Below, piece by piece: positions 23,626 through 34,704 of a DNA stretch of 64,000 bases (position 1 is its first letter; the number at the start of each line of letters is the position of its first letter). The notes under the pieces were generated by a model. The model searched no databases. It saw only the letters and a program-made list of their open reading frames with translations, and was not told the DNA's origin. The position numbers were made by a program, and so were the translations under genes. This DNA is from Argentina anserina (taxonomy: Eukaryota; Streptophyta; Magnoliopsida; Rosales; Rosaceae): contig NC_065873.1 of NCBI RefSeq assembly GCF_933775445.1, forward strand, positions 22,568,001 through 22,632,000. The letters are read 5' to 3'.

Positions 23626-25500
23626 ATGGGAGGACACGGAGCTGTAGAGGTGGCCAAGACCGTGATCGAGGTCGCTGACGTGGCGTGGAAGGCGATGGAG
23701 TGCGTCGACCACTTCCACCACCACCACCACCACCACGAGGAGGAAGAAACCAAGGCCGGCACGATTTCCGACGACGAACTGGACGCGCTGCGAGCCGAGA
23801 ATAGGCGGCTGAGGAAGTCGCTGGAGGAGAATCTCAAGCTGCTCGAAAACCTAACCGAGTCTCCTTCTCTGTTGAACGATTGCCCTCCTGACGTAAGCAA
23901 TTGATTTCGATTTACTTTGTGAATTAAATTTGTGTGAATATTTGTTAAATTTTGACGGCAATTCTGTGGTGGTGGTGGTGTAGCTGTACGCGCGGCTTGT
24001 AGCTGCAGTGAATTCTGAGAACTTCGTGACGAGAATTAAAGCGATTAAGCATAAGTCTGTGGATTGCAATCACTTTCCTTTCAGGGTTGCTACAGGTCTG
24101 CATAGAATCCTGTGTCGATTTTCGATATGGTTAAGACCCTAAGAAGTTATATGATGGTTTGTATAGCTTGCATTGTGACTTGTTGTTAATATTTTAGGGA
24201 GTGATTTGGAGGAAGCTGAGATTATGATCAATGTGAACCAGAAGGAGCCGAGCTGGTGGGTGTGGGTGACAGAGGATATGGTTCCGGGGAAGGTGGAGGA
24301 GAGGAGTGGGATTGATAATGATACTTATGTGGTTGTTAGTGAGGAGCATGTGGTGGATGGGGTGGCTGATTTTATGGCTAAGTGTATTATGGCTAACCCG
24401 AAAGCTGCGGTATGTGTACAGTTTGGCGCTTTGGTTGCTATCTAGATTGTTGATTTTTCTACGTCGTCTGATTTTTATTTGTTGGTGTTGCAGAATATGA
24501 AGCCGGAGGAGTTGCAGAAAAGTAAGTTTCTCAATTGATTGCCTTTGTGTAACCAATTTGTTTAAATGTTGGGTTCAACGTACATATGTTAGCGAGTTGT
24601 TATCCCAACTTGAGGTAGACATGTTTCTACATGCTCGGCAACATTTGTGTTGGTAATTTGTACCTTCTGGAGATACTGAACCCTGTGCCAATCAGTTTGT
24701 GACTTGTCACTGTGGCATAGAATGAATAAGATTCTGTCAGATCTTATTTGTGGCTATGTATGATCTAGTTAATGGAGGTTGCCTTTCCTACTAGGCGTTT
24801 GATGTCTGGTGACATCTTTGAAAATAGACAATTTATCTAAAGTCTGATCTCTGTCAATTATGTCCATTCCTGGGAGAGGCTTATGAAAATGTGGTGTCTT
24901 TCTCTATAAGTTTGAAAATAGACAATATTTCTAAGTCTGATGTCTGTCAATTATGTCCATTCATGGAAGAGGCTTATGAGACTGGTGTCTTCCTCTATAT
25001 TTTCACTTTTGTATGCAGAAGCTAGTGAGCCTATGTAACTCATCTTTGTGAATCTAAATATGCAGTTGTAGCAAAAGCAATGGTTGGTGTGAGTAAATTG
25101 GAGAAGGTTTTGGGAATTTGGCATGCTGGGAAGCTGTTTTATGCCCTGTCCACTTGGGGACTTGCTCTAGCCGGGTGAGCTTTTCTTGCCTGCATACTTA
25201 ATAGCAATACTGCATTTAACATGTGATTGAGACTGTTAGTACTGACATTCCTGACACATTGTGGTTATAGATAGAGAGAGGATTTGCAATTTTGCAAATG
25301 CTTGGAATACCTAGACACATTTTCTAAGTGTCTTGTTTTCTTTTAGTAGTATCTTAATTACTCTAGTGGTTTTTCAACCCACTCAAGAATGTAAAAATTA
25401 TACCGATTTTCTCTGCAGGTTGTACCAGACCCGTGCCGTATTAAAGATTGCTGCAATGGGGGTGCATACAACAGGCAAAGTGCTTATGAGGGCAATGTGA
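23626..25500 (+). CDS. Plant protein of unknown function with N-terminal His run
   Basis: Six exons: 23626-23892, 23984-24095, 24198-24409, 24494-24521, 25066-25174, 25419-25500, giving 269 aa in one frame with GT-AG introns. Residues about 29-45 contain a His run followed by a short run of glutamates. Next come a charged coiled-coil-like stretch 'ELDALRAENRRLRKSLEEN' (about 52-70), then 'LYARLVAAVNSENFVTRIK', a Trp-rich 'EPSWWVWVTEDMVPGK', and a C-terminal part with alternating hydrophobic text 'LEKVLGIWHAGKLFYALST' and 'KVLMRAM'. I do not know a biochemical function. By gene order it could be the equivalent of Arabidopsis At1g44770 (unknown protein). There is no signal peptide. Confidence 0.85.
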
Positions 25501-26141
25501 GACGTGCGTTGCCCCTTGCAACTGAATTGTACTATATTTCTCATCTGCACTTAGATTGTGTTTGGATAGTTATAAGAATTCCCATCCGATGTGTATAATT
25601 GTAAATACCTCTTGCTCTTGTATCTGAACTCGATTGGTTAATGGTATCGACTGTTTGATTGATTCTACTTTTCCCGTTTGTGTTTTCTGGAAATTATAAT
25701 GGTGTCTGACTAGTTGACTGAAATTCAGCAATGGCTGGAATGCCAAGTAATCAAATAAAGAACGGATGTAATTTGGTACTAACATACCAAAAGGGTGGGT
25801 TAGGATCGCAAGAAATATGTAATTCATGAATACATTCTGCAATTGCTCTTGACAAGAGACCAGGTTGATAAATCATGAATATCATGAATAGGTCCATCTT
25901 TACTTCGATGACGGCCGGATCTTATCTTGCTTCCACAAAAGATGCTCCGCTTAAGGTCTGGACAGCGTGCAGATATATCATCAGCGCCGGTAAATGTGAA
26001 CAAAAAAGATTTTGTGATGGCTCTCTCTCTCACTGCCAGCAATCATGAGCAAAAGCGTGTTAGTTATACACTCCTGATATCTCAGAGATCACAAACAAAA
26101 TTCGATTAAATACATACCAGGAACGCTTTTGGATACCATCA
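25501..26141. other. 3' intergenic space, convergent genes
   Basis: Terminal UTRs of the His-run gene and TFB4 probably meet here. No additional gene was seen; the short ORFs at 25570-26109 have no family features. Confidence 0.5.
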
Positions 26142-29100
26142 TCAGGTGTCTGAAGCCTTTCTTTTTTTGTTGGCTTTTGAGGAAGCTTCTGACTGAGCTT
26201 GACCAAATACTGACCTGCAACATGCCCACAGCCACAACTCAATCAGGGGGAAATTAACAGTTACAGTAGCATCTCTGCATGCCGGATTAGTTATTCTTTC
26301 TTCTAAACAAACAAACCAATGATTTGCTGACAGCACTAGATATATATTTTGTTACACATTGTCGAAGGAATCATTATGTAGTGATTCTTATTAGTTTCAA
26401 ACCAGATGAACATTAAGTAACAATAATTGGCTCATGCCATTTAGTTTTTGGCCAATCACAGGCTATTATCAGCCATAGAGAAAAGCAGATAGCCAGATAA
26501 TAAGCACTCCAGAGGAAAATCAGTTTATTCAAATCAACTCTCATTCTCAGTGTACATGTTCAGAAAGTAGCTTACCCACAAGTTGAACATTTCTTGTGAT
26601 GCTTGCAGAATATGGACAAGCACACAGAACAGATGTACCCAGTGTCTATAGTTTTTTTATGGCAAAAGCACCTGCAGAAGTCAGCAATTGACAGATTAGG
26701 CAAGACACAGGGTATGGAAAAATTACTCTACCTGTACCTACATGGTAACTAACTAGCAGGTACAACTAACTAAAACACCATATCAGAAAGGGAGATTGCA
26801 TTTGGGAGTTTCCTGTAAAACATGCCTGAAGCACCTCTTAAGTCCTACCAATGTTAGATATTTTTGGGAACATATCATTATTTGCTCCCATTGAGTACAT
26901 TTGATGTTAATATTGATAATAGATCTTTGGACACATTCAAGATTTCATATTATATGTCATAATTCCAAAAGGAGAATCCATGTTATACAATAACATGAGC
27001 CATGCAAAACCCTATTTGTTTTAATACGTCACACAATTAAACCAGTAAATTGAATATACACATGTTGTTCACATACGAAGCACGAAAATCCACTCCAGAA
27101 GATTTCGGAAGCTGTAAAAATGCTCGGGAATGCAAATCAGTGGCAAAAACTGTCTGCATATGAAAAAAAAAATTATTCCAAATAGTTGGAACCAAAAGGA
27201 ATAAAGACTAAATATAATCCAAAATAGTGACACAGAAAAAAGCAAAGATAGTGACTAAGAAACAGAGACTCGGCAAAAAGAAAAAAAGAAAGAAAAATAA
27301 AAAAGAGGCGCAATAACAAATGCGATGATTGCGGTTTAGTAAGCTGAGTCACTAAGTAACAAAGTTGTGCTTATATTCAGCAGAAAGTGAGATGAAATTG
27401 TAATATTTAGTTCCACTAAAATTTAAAACTAGAAGCCAAGTTGATCTTAAGCCAGATTCATGACTTGTTATAATTCTTACGAAGAAGCCAATTTTGTTTG
27501 GCCTCACTCACACAAGGTACGGAGTAAAGCGTGCGAAAATAAGAGGAAAACTATTGCACGTTACCCAATCAAGTTCTTAACCTACCGTAAGGTACTGAAG
27601 CAGTCCATCTGGCTGTTGGGGCTTCAGATATACACCACCAGTAATGTATGAAGCCTGTTACTCATCAATCAGAAGCAATCATCAAAACCAGCAGAAGAAT
27701 AGACATAATTACTGAATTACGTATCAAAATCTGCAGCAAATATCTGACACAGATGATAAAAGCCCCTCTACCTGCTGTAGGAAGGCAGAGTTACTAGAGC
27801 CCATATAGCAAGAGTCTATAGGAACCTACAAATGAAGCAAATCACGCATACATTAGACTGCTCCTATGCTAGAAATTAAAAATCACATGTTGCTAGTATT
27901 GGGGAACCTAGTTAAATAAAGGTAAAAATATATTACAACTTGAGGGCAAAGTTTGATATCTGACAGTAACCAATTAAATTCCAGTATGTCAATGTGAGAT
28001 ACCCACTGATTATAAAGAGGGAGGAAAGAGAGAGAGGAAGGGATGGTAGGCAAATGGCATTGGAATGTCAGAAAATTATGACCATCTTTGGTTAGAAACA
28101 TGATCAACTTTGGAATAGTAGTTCCAAAAAAAAAAAGGATTGTAGTATGTCACTCCTTTACATCAGAGGAAAAATAATGCACTTGTTTACGTGCTTCATT
28201 CTCAGAAACTTCATAAAAAATGGCTGTCAAAGCCAAGTCAATTGTAAAATACTAGAAAAATGGCCAATATGGTAATATGAAAATGAGAATTCAACAGGAA
28301 GCTGGAAAACTCATACCATGAATCATTTGACCGAAAGAACCAAACTAGAAAATGAACTTCAAAACATTAAACCAGCCATTTTCCACCTACTGTACTTTTT
28401 AAATAGGACATACTAAAAGTGATAAAGAGTATGTGCATTAAATTTGGCATGCCAAAAATAACAATTAGATACAAAAACTATATGCTTACAAGAAACAAGA
28501 AAGGGATCAAACCATACCATAGATCGCTGTGCAGAAAATATTGCATTCATGATTGCAACATATCTGAAAGGGGCATTAAAAGAAACCTCCCAAGTAAGAG
28601 ATTTGATGGCAATTAAAATGAGCAATGCAAGAGGTGGGAAAGAACATACTGCTCAGGACCATCTGACGATCCCTGTAAGCATAAAATCTGTCTCCCGTAT
28701 GTTAGTAAGATAACTTATAAGGTAAAAGGCTTGTGAAAGAATGTAAACAATTTACCAAAAGCCATGTCACATACATCTCTTTTACAAACCTAAATGTCAT
28801 AACTATCCACACTCAGAAATCACCATAGCTATGAATTGTTTAGGCAAATTCATGACTGTTCTAAAAAGAAGGCCACTTCCGAGTATGTTTGATCAGTTGC
28901 ACCTAAGTGCAGCAATATATTACAACCTGGTAAGTTAATGAGTATAACTGTGAAGCTTAATGTCTGTATGTTTTATCTCAATGTCACTATCTAGCTGCCA
29001 ATGTAAATATTTCCACCAACACGACCCCCCTTCAAACATGTTTCTTCATTCTACTAGACTATTTTTGGCATCATATAACAATTTCTTCAGAAAAAAACTG

Positions 29101-30010
29101 AGCTACAATGTACATGGCATCAGCTCATAGACTGACATCAAACCAACAGTTTCCCATAGTTCTATAACACGTTTGTATCATCAGACCATGAACCATTAAT
29201 AAGCTAGAGAAGCTCACAAACAAACTACAATCACCTCAGTCACTCACCCTGGGATGAGGATGCTGTGGTCCTGATCGAAAAACTCTCTGTATATCTACAT
29301 GTCAAATAAAGTTAAGCAAACATTAAAGAAGCAGCTAGATGTTCAGACCAGATAACACAGCACTGCTCAAACATTATTCCAGTACATCAAACTCATAAAC
29401 TTATAATGCATTGACAAAAAGGATACAGCACAAAGCCATTGACAACGACCCCGATAACAACGATGAAGGAATCCCTTCGGCCGAGCCTTCCTTCAGTAAC
29501 TGCTCATCTTTGGCCACAAACTCCTCCAGATTCTGCAGCAAGTTGGAGCAAAGAGCCGGCATTCTCCCCTGATCAGAGCCCTGGCTCGGCGCCGAATCCG
29601 AATCGTAGATGTAGCTACATGAACTGTACCCGGTAGCAATGACCACCACTTGGTTGAGCTGATTAAGCAGTAAAATCGAGTTTAAAAATGTAAGCACCTG
29701 CATAATCACACACTCATTAACATTACTGAGTTCTTAATTCAGTTTTTTTAAATCAGAGAGAGAGAGAGAGAGAGAGGGTTAGGGTTTAGGAGAGATTACA
29801 TGGGAGAGGAACTTGGAGAATGGGAGAGACGATGAGCTCCAGAAGAAGGGGTTGGTGTCTAATAAGACCATCAGAAGGCTGACGTCATCTGCAAAAACGG
29901 AATCGGAAAAGCTCAGAGAGATTAACAATGGCAATAGCGGGAGAGCCGCGTCACTGGAAATCGAGAGAGAGTGAGTGACCGGCATAGAGCTTTGAAGGAA
30001 CCGAAGCCAT
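26142..30010 (-). CDS. TFB4: TFIIH core subunit TFB4/p34 (GTF2H3)
   Basis: Subunit of general transcription factor IIH, acting in RNA polymerase II initiation and nucleotide excision repair. Eleven exons on minus: 30010-29980, 29888-29800, 29697-29427, 29294-29248, 28687-28650, 28563-28518, 27825-27772, 27654-27586, 27153-27077, 26671-26576, 26214-26142, giving 296 aa with GT-AG introns and every joint in frame. The start [20 protein letters not shown] opens the vWA-like domain with 'DTNPFFW' (family motif), then '[11 protein letters not shown]', '[17 protein letters not shown]', '[16 protein letters not shown]', '[14 protein letters not shown]', '[17 protein letters not shown]' and '[15 protein letters not shown]'. 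A C-terminal zinc-binding module has cysteines at about 242, 244, 255, 258, 263, 269 and 272. A basic 'KANKKRKAS' tail may be a nuclear signal. Length fits plant and human p34. Confidence 0.96.
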
Positions 30011-30543
30011 TGGTGGATTTGAGGCGCGTCGGAAAAAGTGATCGGTGGTGTTTTTGACGGTGCCGGCGAGGTGGTTCCCCGGCGACTGAGAATTTGAGAG
30101 GAGCGCGCCGTTTGCTTAGTTGAGAGCTTCAGATTACACTGTAAAGGGGTCTTTATCAAATCAAATAAATATATTTTTTTTATTGAAATCAAATAAATAT
30201 TCTGAACAAAAAATATTCAAATAAATAAATATTTCCGAAATAAAAATTCATAGGCGCAGTGGGCCTATGCGGGCCTCTTTAAAACACTACGAAAAAGAAT
30301 ACAATACGTTGGTCTGTACGGTCTGTATAATGCAATGAAATTACCAATATTCAACAAAGACTAACAAAAAAAACTCCATATTCAATACCATTTTTCGGAT
30401 AGAAATACAAATACTAGTCTCAAGAGTCACGATCGACCACAATAATAGACAAGCCATGAATGATCAAATTGAACGAAAGAATAATAGCATTTTGCATAAT
30501 TGATTATGAGTCCAATATATGCTGAAGCCATTAACAGGAAACG
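30011..30543. other. Upstream region of TFB4
   Basis: This is the promoter side of TFB4 and AT-rich spacer. The 137-aa ORF at 29779-30192 reads through the TFB4 first intron in the wrong way and is not separate. Nothing else was seen. Confidence 0.5.
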
Positions 30544-31081
30544 CTAATTAACACAAGTGACGATCATATCGAGCCTGCAGTTTGGTTCAACCAAGAGCAA
30601 CTGCTGACATACTTCCTTTGGTCGTCGAATCCAAGCTTCTATTATAGAAGATGATGTTCTTCGCTTAATATGGTATCTATTCAAACTGAAGTCTTCCGCT
30701 CCCCCTTCAACCAATCGGCCGTAACTATTTAGACTTGCAGTAGTACGTGAATCTTTCAGGGAAATCAAGCTTTTAGTATAACCATATATCCTACTAATAT
30801 ATCCATCCACAAATGGTACAACTTTCATCGAATGACGCTTCAGGTCCAAGAAATAGCTGTTACCGTCGAATCTGGAACTCTTCAAAAATACGCCATGCTC
30901 CCATTCGCCACAGATGACATCTAAAGGCAATCCAGCCCTTTCAATACTTATGGTGTAATCTCTCGTCCATAATTTCTTACCGTAGTCTTTCAACACCCAA
31001 ATCTCAATATTCATAGTCACATCAGTTGATAAACAAGTATCCACTGTCGCCAGAGATCCTCTTAGAGTAACTAAATGCAGG
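30544..31081 (-). pseudogene. F-box gene, C-terminal half (split by LTR element)
   Basis: The minus strand encodes an F-box-associated C-terminal domain: 'LVTLRGSLATVDTCLS', 'NIEIWVLKDYGKKLWTRDY', 'SRFDGNSYFLDLKRHSMK', then 'EVCQQLLLVEPN' and a stop at 30544-30546. The N-terminal half of the same gene lies 3.6 kb to the right at 34705-35240. The apparent ATG at 31107 lies in the LTR and is not a real start. Even without the insertion the gene is broken by frameshifts in its first half, so this is a pseudogene of the large plant SCF-substrate-receptor family. Confidence 0.85.
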
Positions 31082-31086
31082 ATTTT

Positions 31087-32430
31087 TGAAAATACAAGAT
31101 AGAACAATAACGAGTAATAGCAGCCGAATATGTAGAAGAATTTTACTTTTCTATTAAATAAACAATATTACAATGATTACACCTTAATCAATAATAATAT
31201 TATTCTCAAAAGTAAAAATACTTCTTACTCGATAGTCACAATCAAGTATGAAACAACCTCAATAAGATCGTTGCTTCAAGTGTCGATACAACCTCACTAA
31301 GATCGTTGTAGTCACACGAACGATCAACCTCACTAAGAACGTTGATGTTGCCACTAAGGTCTTCAATGGAGTTACACAGATTTCCTAGCACTAAGCTATC
31401 TTTTTTGTGAATTTTCTTCTCTTTGGTTTCACCTTCTTTCTCCTCTTTGTTTCTTGTATGTGTTTCTCATAGAGGCCACATAACCTATTGCCTATATATC
31501 CTATATATACCAGCCGGCCATCAATCCTTTAACCCTAGTACAAATAGGCAATCAACCTAAATCATTTCCTAATACATCCTTCTATAGAAAAGTAAAAACA
31601 AAACATATGGAATACATTTTAATATAAATATATTTGAAACTATTTTTCCAAATATACTTTATTCTACCCATATATAATCTCATATACAGTCTCTATCCAC
31701 AGTGAACCTTCACTCTGAAATTACAGAGTGAAGTTCTAATTTTGGCACACTTTTCGGTCATATTTTTTCACCATAAGTCATTCAATATTTAGGTATGCTA
31801 TTCAAGATCATCTCTATAAAATTTCATCCAATTTAACAATGGTTTGAGCTTTCAAAATCGAGATTTACACTATCCACAGTGAACCTTCACTCTGAAATTA
31901 CAGAGTGAAGTTCTAATTTTGGCACACTTTTCGGTCATATTTTTTCACCATAAGTCATTCAATATTTAGGTATGCTATTCAAGATCATCTCCATAAAATT
32001 TCATCCAATTTAACAATGGTTTGAGCTTTCAAAATCGAGATTTACACTAACGGTTCACGTTGAACAGTTTTAGTTCGTTCATTGATTTAATCTAATTTCA
32101 ATACCTTAGCAATATCTGAATTTGATGAAATTTTGTAAAGATGATCTTGAATAGCATACCTACGTATTGAATAACTTATGGTGAAAAAAATTGACTAAAA
32201 AGTGTGTCAAAATTAAAACTTCACTCTGTAATTTCAGAGTGAAGGTTCACTCTTAATAGGGAATGATCCCATATATATTCCCATATATATTCGATTCGGT
32301 CAAATCACAAAATCCTTGCTGCAAGATGTTTCCTAGTCCGACTAGGAAATGTCCTCAATGCTCCCCCTTTGTTATGCTTCACTCCTTTGGGCATTCATCA
32401 TCATCATGGAGGTCAATTCATGTATCTTCA
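31087..32430 (-). repeat. 3' LTR of the element, with a nested insertion
   Basis: It begins TGAAAATACAAG and ends GTATCTTCA on the plus strand. Removing the nested 580-bp element leaves an LTR of about 760 bp, close in size to the copy at 1848-2637. It is complete at both ends. Confidence 0.85.
31687..32266. mobile_element. Nested inverted-repeat element with a duplicated left arm
   Basis: It lies inside the 3' LTR; the equivalent part of the other LTR (about 34540-34560) lacks it. A 177-base arm starting CTATCCACAGTGAACC occurs twice in tandem (31693-31869 and 31870-32046), and a third copy lies inverted at about 32047-32262. Near-matching nine-base flanks (TCTCATATA at 31678-31686, TCCCATATA at 32267-32275) suggest a Mutator-like duplication. 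The motif TCACTCTG-n6-CAGAGTGA, an 8-bp perfect stem, is repeated in every arm, once with a changed spacer. Confidence 0.75.
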
Positions 32431-32445
32431 ATCTCCCACTTTGGC
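32431..32445 (-). other. Putative polypurine tract
   Basis: The minus strand reads CCAAAGTGGGAGAT just before the 3' LTR start, in the correct place to prime plus-strand DNA synthesis. Confidence 0.55.
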
Positions 32446-32846
32446 CCTTCATGCACCTTTCACCATCAAGTACCTATACACTCAAAAAGAACACTATAAG
32501 TACAAGATTAATCAAATAACCTAATCTAAATCACAAGTTGAACCTCCCCAATTCTCAATACGAGAATACATCACTTGGTATCAAGAATCAATGATCATCC
32601 TTTTCAAGATATCAAGTGACATGATCATAGGTTCTAATAAACAAAAACTAATAACAACTTCAGAATTCAAATAAACATGAATAACCAAACATAGTTTGTG
32701 CATAGCACTTAGAGTACAAAGCAAAACCAAACTAATTGAAAATAGTTCTTAGCAAAATAAAACATGTTAAAGCTTAAATATGGACTTGATGTCTCCCCCT
32801 AAGGTGATGAAGCCAAAGGAGGAGAAGTCTTGATCAAGGGAGAATC

Positions 32847-33523
32847 CTAGGCATGGCCACCACGGTGCCCACGTCCTCGACGAGCACTCCGCCTACGACC
32901 ACCTATGGAGTTGTAATTTGTCCATTCATGGGGTGTTATCTCCCCATTCTGAAAAACATGACCATTGGATGTCGGAGGGGAAGGAGGAGCAGCATCAACA
33001 ACTACCACCGGAAGTGATTCTTGGGAATGAGGTTGAGGTCCTTGAAGACATTCGTGATCAGCCAACCACGCCGTCCGAGTTGCAAGCATGTTCCGCTCGG
33101 CACGACGCTCTCGTTCCTGAAAGATGGCATCCCACAATGGACTCCCCTCCGTTGGAAGAGGAGAATGAAACATGGTATCAAAATTCAAGGAAGATGAGGA
33201 CGAGCCATACCCAGGAGGACTTGGGGGGGGGGGGCAGCAAGTACCGGAGGACCTCGATGAGCCACCATGGATTGAATCTTTGTGCCAAGATCAACCAACA
33301 GCTGCACAGCAGCCTCGAGGCGATGAAGATGTCGAGTGACATTGTCATGACCAATTGCATGCATGAGTTGAACTCGATTGATCTGTGTCTGAAACTGCAC
33401 TCCAATACGTCCAAACGCTTGATTGAGGTCGGAAAGAGTCACGGGACGAGTAGCACCGCCCTCCTTGGCAGCAGCACGGAGAGCTGCCTCCATCTCACGT
33501 CGGGATCGTCCTGCTCCACTCAT
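32847..33523 (-). pseudogene. ORF inside the LTR element, split by a homopolymer frameshift
   Basis: Part one starts at 33523 (MSGAGRSRREMEAALRAAAK) and runs to about 33223. It is followed in another frame by 'GYGSSSSSLNFDTMFHSPLP' through to a stop at 32847-32849. The frame changes at a run of 12 G/C bases (33223-33234), so a single homopolymer indel would rejoin about 225 aa. The N-part looks helical ('LNQAFGRIGVQFQTQINRVQ'); the C-terminus is Arg/Gly-rich ('GGRRRSARRGRGHRGG'), as in RNA-binding tails. A TATATATA string lies about 90 bases upstream (33609-33618). I do not recognise the family. It could be an element-specific protein replacing gag, or a captured host fragment. A 233-aa plus-strand ORF overlaps it antisense. 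Confidence 0.5.
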
Positions 33524-33619
33524 GGTAGATACGCCTGCACACTTGACACAAACCATGAAGACAACAAAGGAGAGAGTAAGATGAGGAGGCAAGCACATAG
33601 TAGACATCTATATATATAG

Positions 33620-34176
33620 GCACTAATGCATAAATCCCTAATGCAAAACGGAGTAAAGAGGAAAACCAAACAAAGGTCTAAGCAAGAATCTCGTCAGAAA
33701 ATCAAATCTTGGTGGATTCCAAGTAACCCTAGCTGCAAAAGAAAAGAGAACCAACCAAAATACATGCACATCTTACATGTCGTGATGAAGATAAGAAAAT
33801 CACACAAAATCAATCAGTGATAGGTAAGCAATCCGAGGACAGTCAAGAGGAGGGTTCTGCGCACCAATGCATGCACCATGCAAATATAGATATACACGGA
33901 AAAAAAACCATGTGGTGAAGCTCATAAAGAAGGAAACCAAGCCATAAAAAATGTAAATATTTCTCTAGTAAGAAGAGGGTAACAGAGAGATCAATGCATA
34001 AAAGGAAAATAAGCTTTCCATATAGATGAATCATACACATGCATACGGCAAGAAAGAATATTAGCTAACCATGAAACAAAAACAATTACCCTAGAGAACT
34101 TGCCAAAATATCAATCATAATAACCATGAGTACGAAAATGATACACAGGTTAATCTTGTATTAGATGCATTATGAC
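33620..34176. other. Internal non-coding part of the LTR element
   Basis: AT-rich DNA between the ORF and the truncated 5' LTR. No gag remains and no primer-binding site could be found next to the LTR edge. Short ORFs here show no family resemblance. Confidence 0.5.
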
Positions 34177-34699
34177 AATCGTTGTAGTCACACGAATGAT
34201 CAACCTCACTAAAAACGTTGATGTTGTCACTAAGGTTTTCAATGGAGTCACACATATCTCCTAACATTAAGCTCTCATTTTTGTGAATTTTCTTCTCTTT
34301 GGTTTCACCTTCTTTCTCCTCTTTGTTTCTTGTTCACGTTTCTCATAGAGGCTACATAACATACTGCCTATATATCCTATATATACCAGCCGGCCATCAA
34401 TCCCTTAACCCTAGTACAAATAGGCAACCAACTTAAATCCTTTCCTAATACATCATTATATAGAAAAGGAAAAACAATATATATGGAATACATTTTAATA
34501 TAAATATATTTGAAACTATTTTTCCAAATATACTTACCCATATATAATCCCATATATATTCGATTCGGCCAAATCACAAAATCCTTGCTGCAAGATGTTT
34601 CCTAGTCGGACTAGGAAATGTTATCAATGCTCCCCCTTTATTGTGCTTCACTCCTTTGGGTATTCATCATCATCATGGAGGCCAATTCATGTACCTTCA
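34177..34699 (-). repeat. 5' LTR of the element, truncated on its inner side
   Basis: It matches the 3' LTR from 'cgttgtagtcacacga' to the end 'gtaccttca', but about 215 bases of the primer-binding-site end are missing. It lacks the nested inverted-repeat element, so that element arrived after the LTR pair formed. Confidence 0.8.
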
Positions 34700-34704
34700 A
34701 TTTT

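Larger units (their letters stand above)
31087..34699 (-). mobile_element. Non-autonomous LTR retroelement inserted in an F-box gene
   Basis: Two LTRs of the same family bracket about 1.75 kb of internal DNA. The outer ends are TG...CA, and the five bases ATTTT occur directly outside both ends (31082-31086 and 34700-34704), a textbook 5-bp target duplication. Element orientation is minus: a purine-rich tract (plus strand ATCTCCCACTTTGG) lies directly inside the left LTR, as expected for a polypurine tract beside the 3' LTR. No gag, protease, integrase or reverse transcriptase is present, so it would depend on a helper. The right (5') LTR has lost its inner end and the primer-binding site, so this copy could not be reverse-transcribed again. 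Confidence 0.88.

Noticed and set aside
23485..23900. Minus-strand ORFs rich in Trp/Val opposite the His-run gene
   Set aside because: They are antisense shadows of the first exon; the tryptophan run mirrors the His codons.
31088..31107. Start codon of the F-box C-terminal ORF at 31107
   Set aside because: The ATG lies within the LTR; the reading frame continues from it only by chance.
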